Assembly (NCBI RefSeq): GCF_025369935.1
Contig: NZ_CP104467.1
Span: 1,991,001-2,055,000, forward strand
Reading direction: 5' to 3'
DNA: 64,000 nucleotides
Source of the DNA: Paenibacillus andongensis
Lineage (GTDB): Bacteria; Bacillota; Bacilli; Paenibacillales; NBRC-103111
The stretch's first letter is position 1; each line of letters starts with the position of its first letter. Positions 27,046-35,873 of this stretch are shown one piece after another. The notes below the pieces were generated by a model, which was not told where the DNA came from, searched no databases, and saw only the letters and a list, made by a program, of their open reading frames with translations. A program made the position numbers and the translations under genes.

Positions 27046-27489
27046 ATGAGCGAACATCGTTTTGAACTAAAAGCGGAGTGGTCTGGAGGCTTGGACGGCA
27101 CAGGTCACATTCGAACAGGTAACCTAGTTACCGCAATCTCTGTTCCAAGCCAATTAGATGGTCCTGGAGTCGGTACGAATCCGGAGGAGTTGCTGCTTGG
27201 AGCGGCAGCGACGTGCTATTTAATCACACTTAGTATGCTGCTGAAGCGTCTAGATATTGAATCGATCGAGCTGAACTCAGAGATATACGTCCATAGCAGT
27301 CCGGCGATGAAGGTAGATAAAATCATTCACCGACCCCGAATCGGTATCCCAATTCATACTTCCCAAGAGTTTACGGATAAAATAAGCAAAGCGGCCTATC
27401 GAGCTGAGCAGGCTTGTATGATCAGTAAGGCTTTAAAAGGGAATGTTGAGGTCATCGTGGAACCTGAGATTCATCAATTGATGGAGTAG
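27046..27489 (+). CDS. OsmC/Ohr family peroxide-handling protein
   Basis: A 147-residue OsmC-fold protein. The first redox Cys is in GTNPEELLLGAAATCY at about residue 60. The second is in AEQACMISKAL at about 126. The WSGGLDGTGHI N-terminus matches the subfamily often called SACOL1771 peroxiredoxins. It reduces organic peroxides with thiol or lipoyl donors. It lies 20 bp after the SMR pump gene, probably in one transcript, and ends at a terminator. Confidence 0.85.
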   Translation: MSEHRFELKAEWSGGLDGTGHIRTGNLVTAISVPSQLDGPGVGTNPEELLLGAAATCYLITLSMLLKRLDIESIELNSEIYVHSSPAMKVDKIIHRPRIGIPIHTSQEFTDKISKAAYRAEQACMISKALKGNVEVIVEPEIHQLME

Positions 27490-27570
27490 AGGATTTTATC
27501 CCTACAGCATCCAATCCTATCCCTAGGATCATAAATTGCGGGTCATTTATAATCAATAGTAAGCAGTGAA

Positions 27571-27602
27571 AGGCGCCAACTCTAGGATGGTGCCTGATTT
27601 TG
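27571..27602 (+). terminator. Terminator after the OsmC gene
   Basis: AGGCGCC (27571-27577) pairs with GGTGCCT (27589-27595), followed by GATTTTGTTT. Confidence 0.65.
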
Positions 27603-27626
27603 TTTGGAAGGAGTCTGCCATCGTCG

Positions 27627-29441
27627 ATGAATTTGAACAAAAAAGTGTTTATCGGTTTTTTAATGTTCATTATTATCCCATTGTTCGTATTGGGCTCCGC
27701 TGTTTATACGGTATCTCAGCAGCTAATTGAGAAGAAGTACGGCGATTTGACCGAGGTCACGCTGCAGGCGATTTCCCGTAATATTTATTACATGTTCAAG
27801 GAAGCTAATTACTTTTCGGACTTTTGGATGGTTAAAGAGAGCATTCAGGGGATCTACCGAACGATCGATGAAGTGAAGCCGAATGAAGAAACGCTCTCGT
27901 CCTATGACTTGAATACCTTTGATACGCTGCTGCGCGGCTCCATCTTGACCTATTCACCTGTTCAATCTGTAGCGATTTATAATAATGCCGGCAAATCGTT
28001 TAGTGCGGGGCGCGGGGGTGGAAGCGCTTTGCCGTGGACAGCGCTGATGCAAAGTGCCGCATTCCAGCACATTCAGGAGTTGAACGGAAGTCCACTCTGG
28101 ATTGGACCTTCCGAATATAAGGAATTCGGGACAGGCCGCGGAGAATTTTATCAAGCGAGAATGGTCAAAGATTTCTGGACGATGGACAACCGGGGGTTCA
28201 TGCTGCTGAAGTTCAAATTCAATGAGCTTGATCAAATATTCAAATCATTCAATACGAATGAGGAAAGCTCGAAGCGTTATTTGCTCGTCAATAAAAGCGG
28301 ACTTATTTTTTATGATAATAAGCAAAATTTAGAAGGTGCCAATGTGCTGCAGCTGCTGCCTGGAAAATTGGATCTGCAGCTAAATAATAACAGTTTCCAG
28401 GCGAATTTTCAGAATGAAAAAAGCTTAGTTTCACTCTACCATTTAAATATTAATCAGATGGGTGTTCAGGATTGGAGCGTCGTGTCGATCACCTCATGGA
28501 AATATGTGGCCGGGGAAATTGAGACGATTATGAAGCTAGTCGCTGGGATTACGTTCGTCTGTTTATTTTTTGCACTCGTGTACAATCTAGTTTTCGTAAG
28601 GAAAATTATTCAGTTGATTCTGCGAATGCTGTCATCCATGAAAAAGGTTGAGCGCGGCGATTTGACGACCCGCATGGTGGAAAGCGGTAAGGATGAAACA
28701 TCCGCTCTCGCTAGAGGATTCAACAGCTTGGTTGTGCGTGTGGAAGACCTTCTAGAAGAAGTCAAACGTCAGCAAGACCGTAAAAATAAAGCCGAGCTCA
28801 TGCTGTTGCAAGCCCAGATCAAGCCGCATTTTCTTTTTAATACACTCGAATCCATCAATGTGTTAGCGATCCAAAATCAAGGAAAAAAAGTCAGCCAAAT
28901 GGTATATCGACTTGGGAATCTGCTGCGCATTGGCATGGAAAACAGGGAAGAGATTTCACTAAAGCAAGAGCTCGAGCATCTAAAAAGCTACCTCGAAATT
29001 CAGGAATTCCGCTTTGAAGATCAGTTTCAATATGACATTCAAGCGCCGCCTGAGCTGTTGGATTATTGCATACTCAAGTTAACGCTTCAACCACTGGTAG
29101 AGAATAGTTTGCAGCACGGTTTTGAACCCATTGATTATATGGGCATGATCTCCATAAAGGTTGTGGATGAAGGAGAACGGATTGCTCTTTATGTGACGGA
29201 TAACGGCATCGGTATAAGTGCGGAGAAATTAGCTAAATTCCATTATAAAACAGAGCTAGAGACGCCATTTCACGAAATATTGGGCGTGAATGAAGAGCGA
29301 AGAGGTCTTGGTGTCAGCAACGTAGCTGACCGTATACGGATCCAATATGGCGAACATTATGGAATGTTCATCTGCAGTCAAGAAGGTCACGGTACGACGA
29401 TGAAGATCGTGATCCCAAAAAATAAGGGGGAAGGCTTATGA
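27627..29441 (+). CDS. YesM-type sensor histidine kinase
   Basis: A 604-residue membrane kinase. It has an N-terminal membrane helix, a ~260-residue extracytoplasmic sensor (dCache-like), a second helix (LVAGITFVCLFFALVYNLVFV), a HAMP region (KKVERGDLTTRM), a His_kinase domain with QIKPHFLFNTLES carrying the phospho-acceptor His, and an HATPase domain (DNGIGIS). It senses sugars or cell-wall material in related systems. The ATG at 27627 lies 13 nt after GGAAGGAG, a long spacing. It overlaps the response regulator by 4 bp and heads an operon with sugar ABC genes, nagZ and a ROK kinase. Confidence 0.9.
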   Translation: MNLNKKVFIGFLMFIIIPLFVLGSAVYTVSQQLIEKKYGDLTEVTLQAISRNIYYMFKEANYFSDFWMVKESIQGIYRTIDEVKPNEETLSSYDLNTFDTLLRGSILTYSPVQSVAIYNNAGKSFSAGRGGGSALPWTALMQSAAFQHIQELNGSPLWIGPSEYKEFGTGRGEFYQARMVKDFWTMDNRGFMLLKFKFNELDQIFKSFNTNEESSKRYLLVNKSGLIFYDNKQNLEGANVLQLLPGKLDLQLNNNSFQANFQNEKSLVSLYHLNINQMGVQDWSVVSITSWKYVAGEIETIMKLVAGITFVCLFFALVYNLVFVRKIIQLILRMLSSMKKVERGDLTTRMVESGKDETSALARGFNSLVVRVEDLLEEVKRQQDRKNKAELMLLQAQIKPHFLFNTLESINVLAIQNQGKKVSQMVYRLGNLLRIGMENREEISLKQELEHLKSYLEIQEFRFEDQFQYDIQAPPELLDYCILKLTLQPLVENSLQHGFEPIDYMGMISIKVVDEGERIALYVTDNGIGISAEKLAKFHYKTELETPFHEILGVNEERRGLGVSNVADRIRIQYGEHYGMFICSQEGHGTTMKIVIPKNKGEGL

Positions 29442-31036
29442 GGCTAAAAGCGATATTGGCAGATGATGAGCCTAACATTTTGCGTAATTTGCAGGCGGTT
29501 ATTCCTTGGGATGAACTGGGGATTGATATCGTAGGAACGGCCAAAAATGGTGTGGAAGCACTGGAACTTAGCAGTCAGCATGTGCCGGATCTAGTTATGA
29601 GTGATATTCGTATGCCGCTAATGGATGGGATTACGTTCGTTCAGAAGCTGCGTGATATCAATGAGAATTGTACGGTGCTTATGGTGACGGGGTATCAGGA
29701 TTTCGAATATGTACGTTCGTTGATGCGAGTAGGCGTGAGCGACTACATTTTGAAGCCTATTAACTATGAAGAGTTAGAGAATTCTATACGCAAATTGGCG
29801 AATGAAATCAGAGTTAAGAAGCTTAGTGAGCAAGAGGAGCAGCAAAAGTGGGGCAAAATGAAAAATTTGGCCTATGAGAAGATTTTGCAGGACGTTTTGA
29901 TGAATTATACGGAAATTACGCCGAATACGCTGCTTCCGATTGATGATATGGACTCGGAAACGTTGACCTATTTATTTACGATCATCGATGTGGATGATTA
30001 CTCACAGAAATCATTGCCTTGGACAGAGCAGGAGCGGAAGCTTTGGAATTTCGCGGTACGAAATGTATTGCAAGACTCGTTAACAGACGAGAAATTGAAG
30101 TTCATAGTACTCCAGATCCGCGAAGGCGAATGGTGTGTCATCATACAGTGGGATGAAACCGAAGAAAGTAAGGCATTGGTGAAGTTAAATGAAATTGCTG
30201 CTCAACTGCAGCATAACGTATCACAATCGGTTAAATTAGGCATCAGTGTCGGCATCTTCCCGTCAGCAGTGAGACTGCGTCAACTCTCTGACGCTTATCG
30301 TAAGCTTCAGCGATTCATGCAGCTTAATCTGGGAAAGCAGGAATCCGTGCTGTTGTATAAAGAATCCAAAGAGCAGGCTGATGCGAACAGCTCCTTATGG
30401 TATTTGGTGGAGGAAATTGTAACCGGACTTAAACAGCTGAACCGTCTCAAAACGGAGGATGCCTTAAAGCGCTTGAAATTACTGCTTGAAGGTCTGTCTG
30501 ACAGCTCTTTTGCCAGGGCCTATCAAATGCTGCATTTCCTCATTCTTCATCTGCTCCGCGAACTGCGAGAAATGAACTCCCTTGATTTTCAGGAGGAAGA
30601 ACAGATCTGGTGTCAACTGGATAAGAGCGAAAGCATTCAACAATTGCTTCAGGTTATGGTACAGCTTGTAGCACTTGGACTGGAAGGGACGAATAAGAAG
30701 AAAAACAGCGAGCTGCTCATGACAGCGGCGAAGGAATACATAAGAACGCATTATTCGAATGATTTTGGGATTGAGGATATAGCGAGCTCCTTAGGCATTA
30801 GCTCCAGCTATTTTAGTTTATTGTTTAAGCAGCATTTTGGAGAAACCTTTGTTGAATATGTTACGAAACATCGGATGGAATTGGCGAAGTCGATGCTGCT
30901 CCACAGTGATAAAAGTATTACGGACATCGGAAAATCAGTGGGATACATCGAACGGCGATATTTTACCAAAGTATTTCAAAAGTTTACTGGCGAGATTCCA
31001 TCGGAGTTTCGAGAAAAGCGCAAAGAAGCGAAGTAG
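29438..31036 (+). CDS. YesN-type response regulator, AraC family
   Basis: A 532-residue regulator. The receiver domain (1-120) has acidic residues DDE at 9-11, the phospho-acceptor D56 in DLVMSDIRMP, and the conserved Lys in DYILKPINYEE. A long middle region follows. Two AraC helix-turn-helix units form the C-terminus (about 435-528: IASSLGISSSYFSLLFKQHFGETF, ITDIGKSVGYIERRYFTKVFQKFTG). It pairs with the preceding kinase and probably controls the ABC transporter genes that begin 95 bp downstream. Confidence 0.92.
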   Translation: MRLKAILADDEPNILRNLQAVIPWDELGIDIVGTAKNGVEALELSSQHVPDLVMSDIRMPLMDGITFVQKLRDINENCTVLMVTGYQDFEYVRSLMRVGVSDYILKPINYEELENSIRKLANEIRVKKLSEQEEQQKWGKMKNLAYEKILQDVLMNYTEITPNTLLPIDDMDSETLTYLFTIIDVDDYSQKSLPWTEQERKLWNFAVRNVLQDSLTDEKLKFIVLQIREGEWCVIIQWDETEESKALVKLNEIAAQLQHNVSQSVKLGISVGIFPSAVRLRQLSDAYRKLQRFMQLNLGKQESVLLYKESKEQADANSSLWYLVEEIVTGLKQLNRLKTEDALKRLKLLLEGLSDSSFARAYQMLHFLILHLLRELREMNSLDFQEEEQIWCQLDKSESIQQLLQVMVQLVALGLEGTNKKKNSELLMTAAKEYIRTHYSNDFGIEDIASSLGISSSYFSLLFKQHFGETFVEYVTKHRMELAKSMLLHSDKSITDIGKSVGYIERRYFTKVFQKFTGEIPSEFREKRKEAK

Positions 31037-31130
31037 AGAATTTTGCCCCTTTATAAGGAATTTGTAGGTCTTTAGGACATACAATTGATATTTTATACTT
31101 AGATGGCAAGCAAAAAGGAGATCAATAGAG

Positions 31131-32486
31131 ATGAGAAAAGGAACGTTGATTTCGGTAGCAGCGGTAGTGGCTATGACGTTCATCGTGTCTGCTTGCAACA
31201 GCTTTACTTCAAACAAGGATCAAAACCTTCATGCTGGCGAGACTCAAGGCCCCACAGGGGTAAAAAGAGAGCCAATTCTGCTTACAATTCGTCATACGCA
31301 AGTGAAAGATACGCAGAAGAAGCGCTTCGCGATGCTGCAGGATGTCGTGAAAGCTACGGAGTCGAAGGTGCCTGGTTTGTCCATTACGTTAGATGGGGTG
31401 GAGGATAAGGTCAATCGCTTCGAGAAGCTGAGAGCAGAGATGGCCGCAGGGAATCCACCGGAAATATTCGATTTGTTTGGCGGAACGGATACGAAGGATT
31501 ATGTCAAAGCGAATAGGCTGCTTGATCTTACGCCCATATTGAATGAGCTTGGATTAATCAATAAGTTTTATAGCTTCGAGGAGTTTACGGTTAACGGTAA
31601 AATTTATGGCATTCCGATGGCAGGGTACGTCGAGGGCTTGTACTATAACAAAAGGATTTTGGCGGATCATCAAATAAAACCGCCTCAAACGTGGGAGGAA
31701 CTGCTCGCTGCTGCCGCGAGTTTAAAGGCCCAGAAAATAACACCATTTGCAATGGCGGCCAAAGATTCATGGGTCATTAACATGATGAGCAATACCATGT
31801 GGGTACGCACAGCCGGGCCAGATGCTGTTCAGGGCTTATTGGATGGAAGTAAACGATGGACGGATCCGGATGTTGTGAATGCATTTGAGAAATATCATAC
31901 GTTGATTCAAAAGGGGTATCTCCAGGAAGGCAGCTTAGCACTGGCCTATGCCGAGCAGCAAAATAAATTTAGCAGCGGTGAAGCAGCTTTCATGTTCGAT
32001 GGCAGTTGGGCGAATACGCCGCTGCTTGACCCTGAGAAGTCATCCATTGTAAAGGATGTAGGCTTCATGAATTTCCCAGCCATGGGAGGTCCAGGAGATG
32101 GTTATATCAATGGAGGATGGTCTAATGCTTATGGCTTCTCGAATAGAGTGACACCAGATCAGTTGGTGGCCATTAAGGAGTTTATTAAGCAAATGTATAA
32201 CGAATCCATGCAAAAAAGACAGCTTGTCGAGGAAGGTATGCCGCCCGCCATGAAGCTGCAGGATACGAGCAATGTGAATCCTCTTATAACGGAAATTTTA
32301 AATGTGTTTGCTAGTAGTAAAGGTGCTTTCCCTGCATTTGACTCACGTATTCAAACGAAAGTTCGAGAAAAATTGGAGCGCGGTATGCAAGAATTAATAG
32401 GCGGAAGAACCGACCCTGTCTCCTTAATGGCGGACATACAGAAGCAGCAAGAGGCATCGAATAAGGAAGAAACCCATACCCAATAG
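31131..32486 (+). CDS. Sugar ABC transporter substrate-binding lipoprotein
   Basis: A 451-residue CUT1-family solute-binding protein. The signal peptide ends in FIVSACN with the lipid-bearing Cys at about 22. The binding fold includes ITLDGVEDKVNRFEKLRAEMAAGNPPEIF and FMFDGSWAN. Downstream NagZ and ROK kinase genes suggest an amino-sugar oligosaccharide or muropeptide ligand (inference). The two permease genes follow after 11 bp. Confidence 0.87.
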   Translation: MRKGTLISVAAVVAMTFIVSACNSFTSNKDQNLHAGETQGPTGVKREPILLTIRHTQVKDTQKKRFAMLQDVVKATESKVPGLSITLDGVEDKVNRFEKLRAEMAAGNPPEIFDLFGGTDTKDYVKANRLLDLTPILNELGLINKFYSFEEFTVNGKIYGIPMAGYVEGLYYNKRILADHQIKPPQTWEELLAAAASLKAQKITPFAMAAKDSWVINMMSNTMWVRTAGPDAVQGLLDGSKRWTDPDVVNAFEKYHTLIQKGYLQEGSLALAYAEQQNKFSSGEAAFMFDGSWANTPLLDPEKSSIVKDVGFMNFPAMGGPGDGYINGGWSNAYGFSNRVTPDQLVAIKEFIKQMYNESMQKRQLVEEGMPPAMKLQDTSNVNPLITEILNVFASSKGAFPAFDSRIQTKVREKLERGMQELIGGRTDPVSLMADIQKQQEASNKEETHTQ

Positions 32487-32497
32487 TAGGATGAGAT

Positions 32498-33382
32498 ATG
32501 AATAAGATAGGAAGAAACCCATATGCTTATGCGCTTTTTACATTGCCGACGCTGCTGTTGTTCGTGATCTTTTTCTTATATCCCATGATCATGTCACTGC
32601 GCTATGGATTCACGGAGTGGAACGGAGTATCGCCGGCGAGATTTAATGGTTTGAATAATTTCATTACTGCTTTTCGAGACAAATATTTCTGGATTGCTGT
32701 TCGGAATAACTTGTATTTCATTGGTTTTTCTGTCGGCTTACAAATCCCTTTCATACTCGGTTTAGCGCTTCTGGTGAGCAAAGTTAAGCGATGGACTAGC
32801 TTTTACAAAACGATGATTTTCCTCCCGACGATTCTTTCTACAGCTGTGGTTGGCGTATTGTGGGGATTCATCTATCATCCTCAGGCTGGACTGCTCAATC
32901 AAGCTTTAGAAGCGGTAGGGTTAATGACTTGGCAGCATGTCTGGTTAGCAGAGGAAGCAACAGCGATGCTCTCTGTGCTTGTTACCAACGCATGGCAGTG
33001 GATGGGATTCTATGTCGTGCTGGTGATATCGGCGATCTATGCGATCCCCCAAAATATATTAGAAGCGGCTGAGTTGGATGGGGCGACAAGCCTGCGAGAG
33101 GCTTGGTCGATTACGCTTCCGCTGCTGCGTCCCGTTATCATGGTGATGATTTTGTTATCGATTACAGGAGCAATGAAAGCCTTAGACATCGTCTTTGTGA
33201 TGACAGGCGGCAATCCGTATGGGATTACAGAAGTGATGGCTACGTATATGTACAAGAAAGCTTATCGCATTGGCGAGTATGGGTATGCAAACGGAATTGC
33301 CGTACTTATTCTCCTAGTAACCGGCATGTTAACATGCTTGTTTGGCTGGTTTACAAGGAAGCAGGAGGAGGTGCGATATTGA
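32498..33382 (+). CDS. Sugar ABC transporter permease (MalF-like)
   Basis: A 294-residue membrane protein with six helices. The EAA loop is IPQNILEAAELDGATSLREAWSITLPLLRP at about 188-217. It is the first of two permeases and overlaps the next gene by 4 bp (TTGA). No ATPase gene is present in the operon. Confidence 0.9.
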   Translation: MNKIGRNPYAYALFTLPTLLLFVIFFLYPMIMSLRYGFTEWNGVSPARFNGLNNFITAFRDKYFWIAVRNNLYFIGFSVGLQIPFILGLALLVSKVKRWTSFYKTMIFLPTILSTAVVGVLWGFIYHPQAGLLNQALEAVGLMTWQHVWLAEEATAMLSVLVTNAWQWMGFYVVLVISAIYAIPQNILEAAELDGATSLREAWSITLPLLRPVIMVMILLSITGAMKALDIVFVMTGGNPYGITEVMATYMYKKAYRIGEYGYANGIAVLILLVTGMLTCLFGWFTRKQEEVRY

Positions 33383-34194
33383 AAAGAATTCCTTATCGCC
33401 GTGCCTCCCTGCATGCTCTACTCATGATGTACATAGGCATTATTTTGTTTCCAATTCTTTGGGTATTGGACTCCTCTTTTAAAACAAATAAAGAAATCAT
33501 CTCCTCGCCGTGGTCCCTTCCAGAGCGACTTTCTTTATCGAATTATGTGAATGCATGGACGGGAGCCCATGTGGGTCACTATTTTACGAACAGTTTGGTG
33601 ATTTCTGTGATATCCGCGTTGGCAACGCTGCTTCTTGGTACGGCAACCGCGTACGCCTTATCGCGAATGGACTTTCCACGATTGAGCAAGCTCTTAAAAC
33701 GTATATTAATGCTAGCGTTGTTAGTTCCCGCGGGATCCTTGCTTGTCCCTTTATATATACTGCTTCGCAGCTTGAACTTATACAACACACCGCTAGCCTT
33801 GATCCTGCCATATGTAACGATGGGTTTACCTTTGACTGTGTTTATTTTTAGTGCTTTTTTGAAATCCATACCGAGCGAGTTAGAAGAAGCGGGGATCATG
33901 GATGGATTATCGATCTATGGACTTTTGTGGCGAATCATTATGCCGATTACGATACCTTCACTCGTTACCGTTTTTATGCTCAATTTTCTTAGCAATTGGA
34001 ATGAATTTATGATGGCCAATCTATTTCTGGCGAAGGAAAAGTTTAGGACGCTTCCTGTGAGCATGGTCGCCTTTTACGACCAATTGAATATGAACTACGG
34101 TTCGCTCTGTGCGGCCATCATGTTCAGCGTGATTCCGGTCGTACTGCTCTATTTTATTTTGCAGAAACGTATCATTGAAAGCATTAAATCTTAA
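33379..34194 (+). CDS. Sugar ABC transporter permease (MalG-like)
   Basis: Second permease of about 271 residues and six helices, with the EAA motif IPSELEEAGIMDGLSIYGLLWRIIMPI. The start is a TTG at 33379, about 6 nt after AGGAGGAGG and overlapping the previous stop codon. A longer reading frame from 33103 is only an open shadow of the upstream permease gene. Confidence 0.88.
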   Translation: MKRIPYRRASLHALLMMYIGIILFPILWVLDSSFKTNKEIISSPWSLPERLSLSNYVNAWTGAHVGHYFTNSLVISVISALATLLLGTATAYALSRMDFPRLSKLLKRILMLALLVPAGSLLVPLYILLRSLNLYNTPLALILPYVTMGLPLTVFIFSAFLKSIPSELEEAGIMDGLSIYGLLWRIIMPITIPSLVTVFMLNFLSNWNEFMMANLFLAKEKFRTLPVSMVAFYDQLNMNYGSLCAAIMFSVIPVVLLYFILQKRIIESIKS

Positions 34195-34220
34195 CTCACT
34201 CATTCAAGGAGCGTGTCATC

Positions 34221-35852
34221 ATGTCATCTTCATCGCCTAATAACCAACACCCTTTAACTTTGCGTCAAAAAGTGGGTCAAATGTTTATTTGCGGTTTTGA
34301 ATCTTTAGAACCCAACGCGTCCATTACCCAATTAATTGAGGAGTACGGACTTGGCGGTGTCATCTATTTTCGTCGAAATGTAAAGGATGCTCATCAATTA
34401 GCTCATTTGTCGGCCGAATTGCAAGCGATGAGTCTCCGCAGCGGCGGACAGCCGTTATTCATTGCAGTAGATCAAGAAGGAGGTATGGTTTCGCGTATTG
34501 AAAAGGGAGCAACTCTGCTGCCAGGGAACATGGCTTTAGGGGCTGCTTTTGCGCCCGCTGGTGTTTATGCCAGTTCCAAAGTGATGGGGAAAGAATTACG
34601 CCAAATGGGCGTGAACATGAACTTCGCCCCTTGTTTGGATATCAATAATAATCGATTAAACCCTGTTATCGGCGTGCGCTCTTATGGTGAAACTGCTGAG
34701 CTAGTGAGTGATATGGGCACACATGCGGTGAAAGGCTTGCAGGATATGGGCGTTATTGCCACAGTCAAGCATTTCCCGGGGCACGGTGATACATCAGAGG
34801 ATTCTCATCATGACCTTCCCGTTGTGCCGCATAGCATGGAACGATTGATGGAATTAGAGCTAGCCCCATTCATTAAAGCGATTGAAGGCGGTGTAGATGC
34901 GATTATGACGGCACATGTCGTCTTCGCGGCACTGGAAGAGAATGATGTTCCATCGACGTTGTCGTATCGTATTTTAACGGAATTACTTCGTGAGAAGCTA
35001 CGTTTCAAAGGGTTAATTGTAACCGACTGCCTGGAGATGAAGGCGATTTCAGAAGGGATTGGTGTGGCGGAAGGAGCCGTTCGTGCCATTGAGGCTGGAT
35101 CGGATCTTATTCTGGTTAGTCATTTACTGGATCGCCAAGTATCTGCCATTGAAGCGGTTATTGCTGCGGTGGAAAGTGGACGGATTCCAGAGTCGCGAAT
35201 TGATGAGTCTGTGCTGCGAATTATGACCTATAAATATAAAAGAGAGATTCGATATGATAGGCTAGCACCCATTCCGACAGAGCCGATCTCAACACCAGAG
35301 CATCAACAGCTTGCCAAAGAACTGAGCCGTAAAAGTATTACACGGGTTAAGGATGAAGTAAGTAAAGTGCTGAACCTGGACGAGCCGACAGTGGTCATTT
35401 GGACGGAAGTACAAGCGGGAACTGAGATTGATGAAGTTGTGGATCGGAGCGGGACACTAGGCAGTGCCTTGTCTGAGATATCCGGAAAGCCTATTCAGGA
35501 GATTTACTTAGGATTATATCCATCGGACTCGGAAGTAGATTCAGTTCTGGCAGCTTGTGAGGGTAACAAACAAATTGTCATTGTCACATACAATGCAACA
35601 TTCTCAGCAGGACAAATCAGGTTGGTTAAAGAATTAGTTCAAAGGGAAGAGCTGTATGTTGTCGTGGCTGCCGGGAGAAATCCTTATGATTTACTTGAAT
35701 TTCCAGAGGTAAAGACTTATTATGCTTGTTATGAAAACCGGCCGCTTGCGATGGTTTCTCTCGCAAATGTGCTGCTAGGGAATGAGAAAGCGGTTGGAAG
35801 GCTGCCTGTGACATTGTCGGAGGCGTATCCGATTGGTTGGAGGCTGGATTGA
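34221..35852 (+). CDS. nagZ: Beta-N-acetylglucosaminidase, glycoside hydrolase family 3 (NagZ-like)
   Basis: A 543-residue GH3 enzyme that removes N-acetylglucosamine from muropeptides or chito-oligosaccharides. The diagnostic GH3 NagZ motif KHFPGHGDTSEDSHHDLP (about 176-193) contains the His/Asp general acid-base pair. The likely nucleophile Asp is in LIVTDCLEMKAI. Domain 1 is the TIM barrel; about 200 C-terminal residues form a second alpha/beta domain as in Bacillus NagZ. No signal peptide is seen, so it acts in the cytoplasm on imported substrate. It is flanked by ABC genes and a ROK kinase. Confidence 0.9.
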   Translation: MSSSSPNNQHPLTLRQKVGQMFICGFESLEPNASITQLIEEYGLGGVIYFRRNVKDAHQLAHLSAELQAMSLRSGGQPLFIAVDQEGGMVSRIEKGATLLPGNMALGAAFAPAGVYASSKVMGKELRQMGVNMNFAPCLDINNNRLNPVIGVRSYGETAELVSDMGTHAVKGLQDMGVIATVKHFPGHGDTSEDSHHDLPVVPHSMERLMELELAPFIKAIEGGVDAIMTAHVVFAALEENDVPSTLSYRILTELLREKLRFKGLIVTDCLEMKAISEGIGVAEGAVRAIEAGSDLILVSHLLDRQVSAIEAVIAAVESGRIPESRIDESVLRIMTYKYKREIRYDRLAPIPTEPISTPEHQQLAKELSRKSITRVKDEVSKVLNLDEPTVVIWTEVQAGTEIDEVVDRSGTLGSALSEISGKPIQEIYLGLYPSDSEVDSVLAACEGNKQIVIVTYNATFSAGQIRLVKELVQREELYVVVAAGRNPYDLLEFPEVKTYYACYENRPLAMVSLANVLLGNEKAVGRLPVTLSEAYPIGWRLD

Positions 35853-35873
35853 TGGGGAGAGGGGAAAGAAGAG

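Noticed and set aside
33103-33378. N-terminal extension of the second sugar permease
   Set aside because: It lies wholly within the first permease gene in another frame; the TTG at 33379 has an ideal ribosome binding site.
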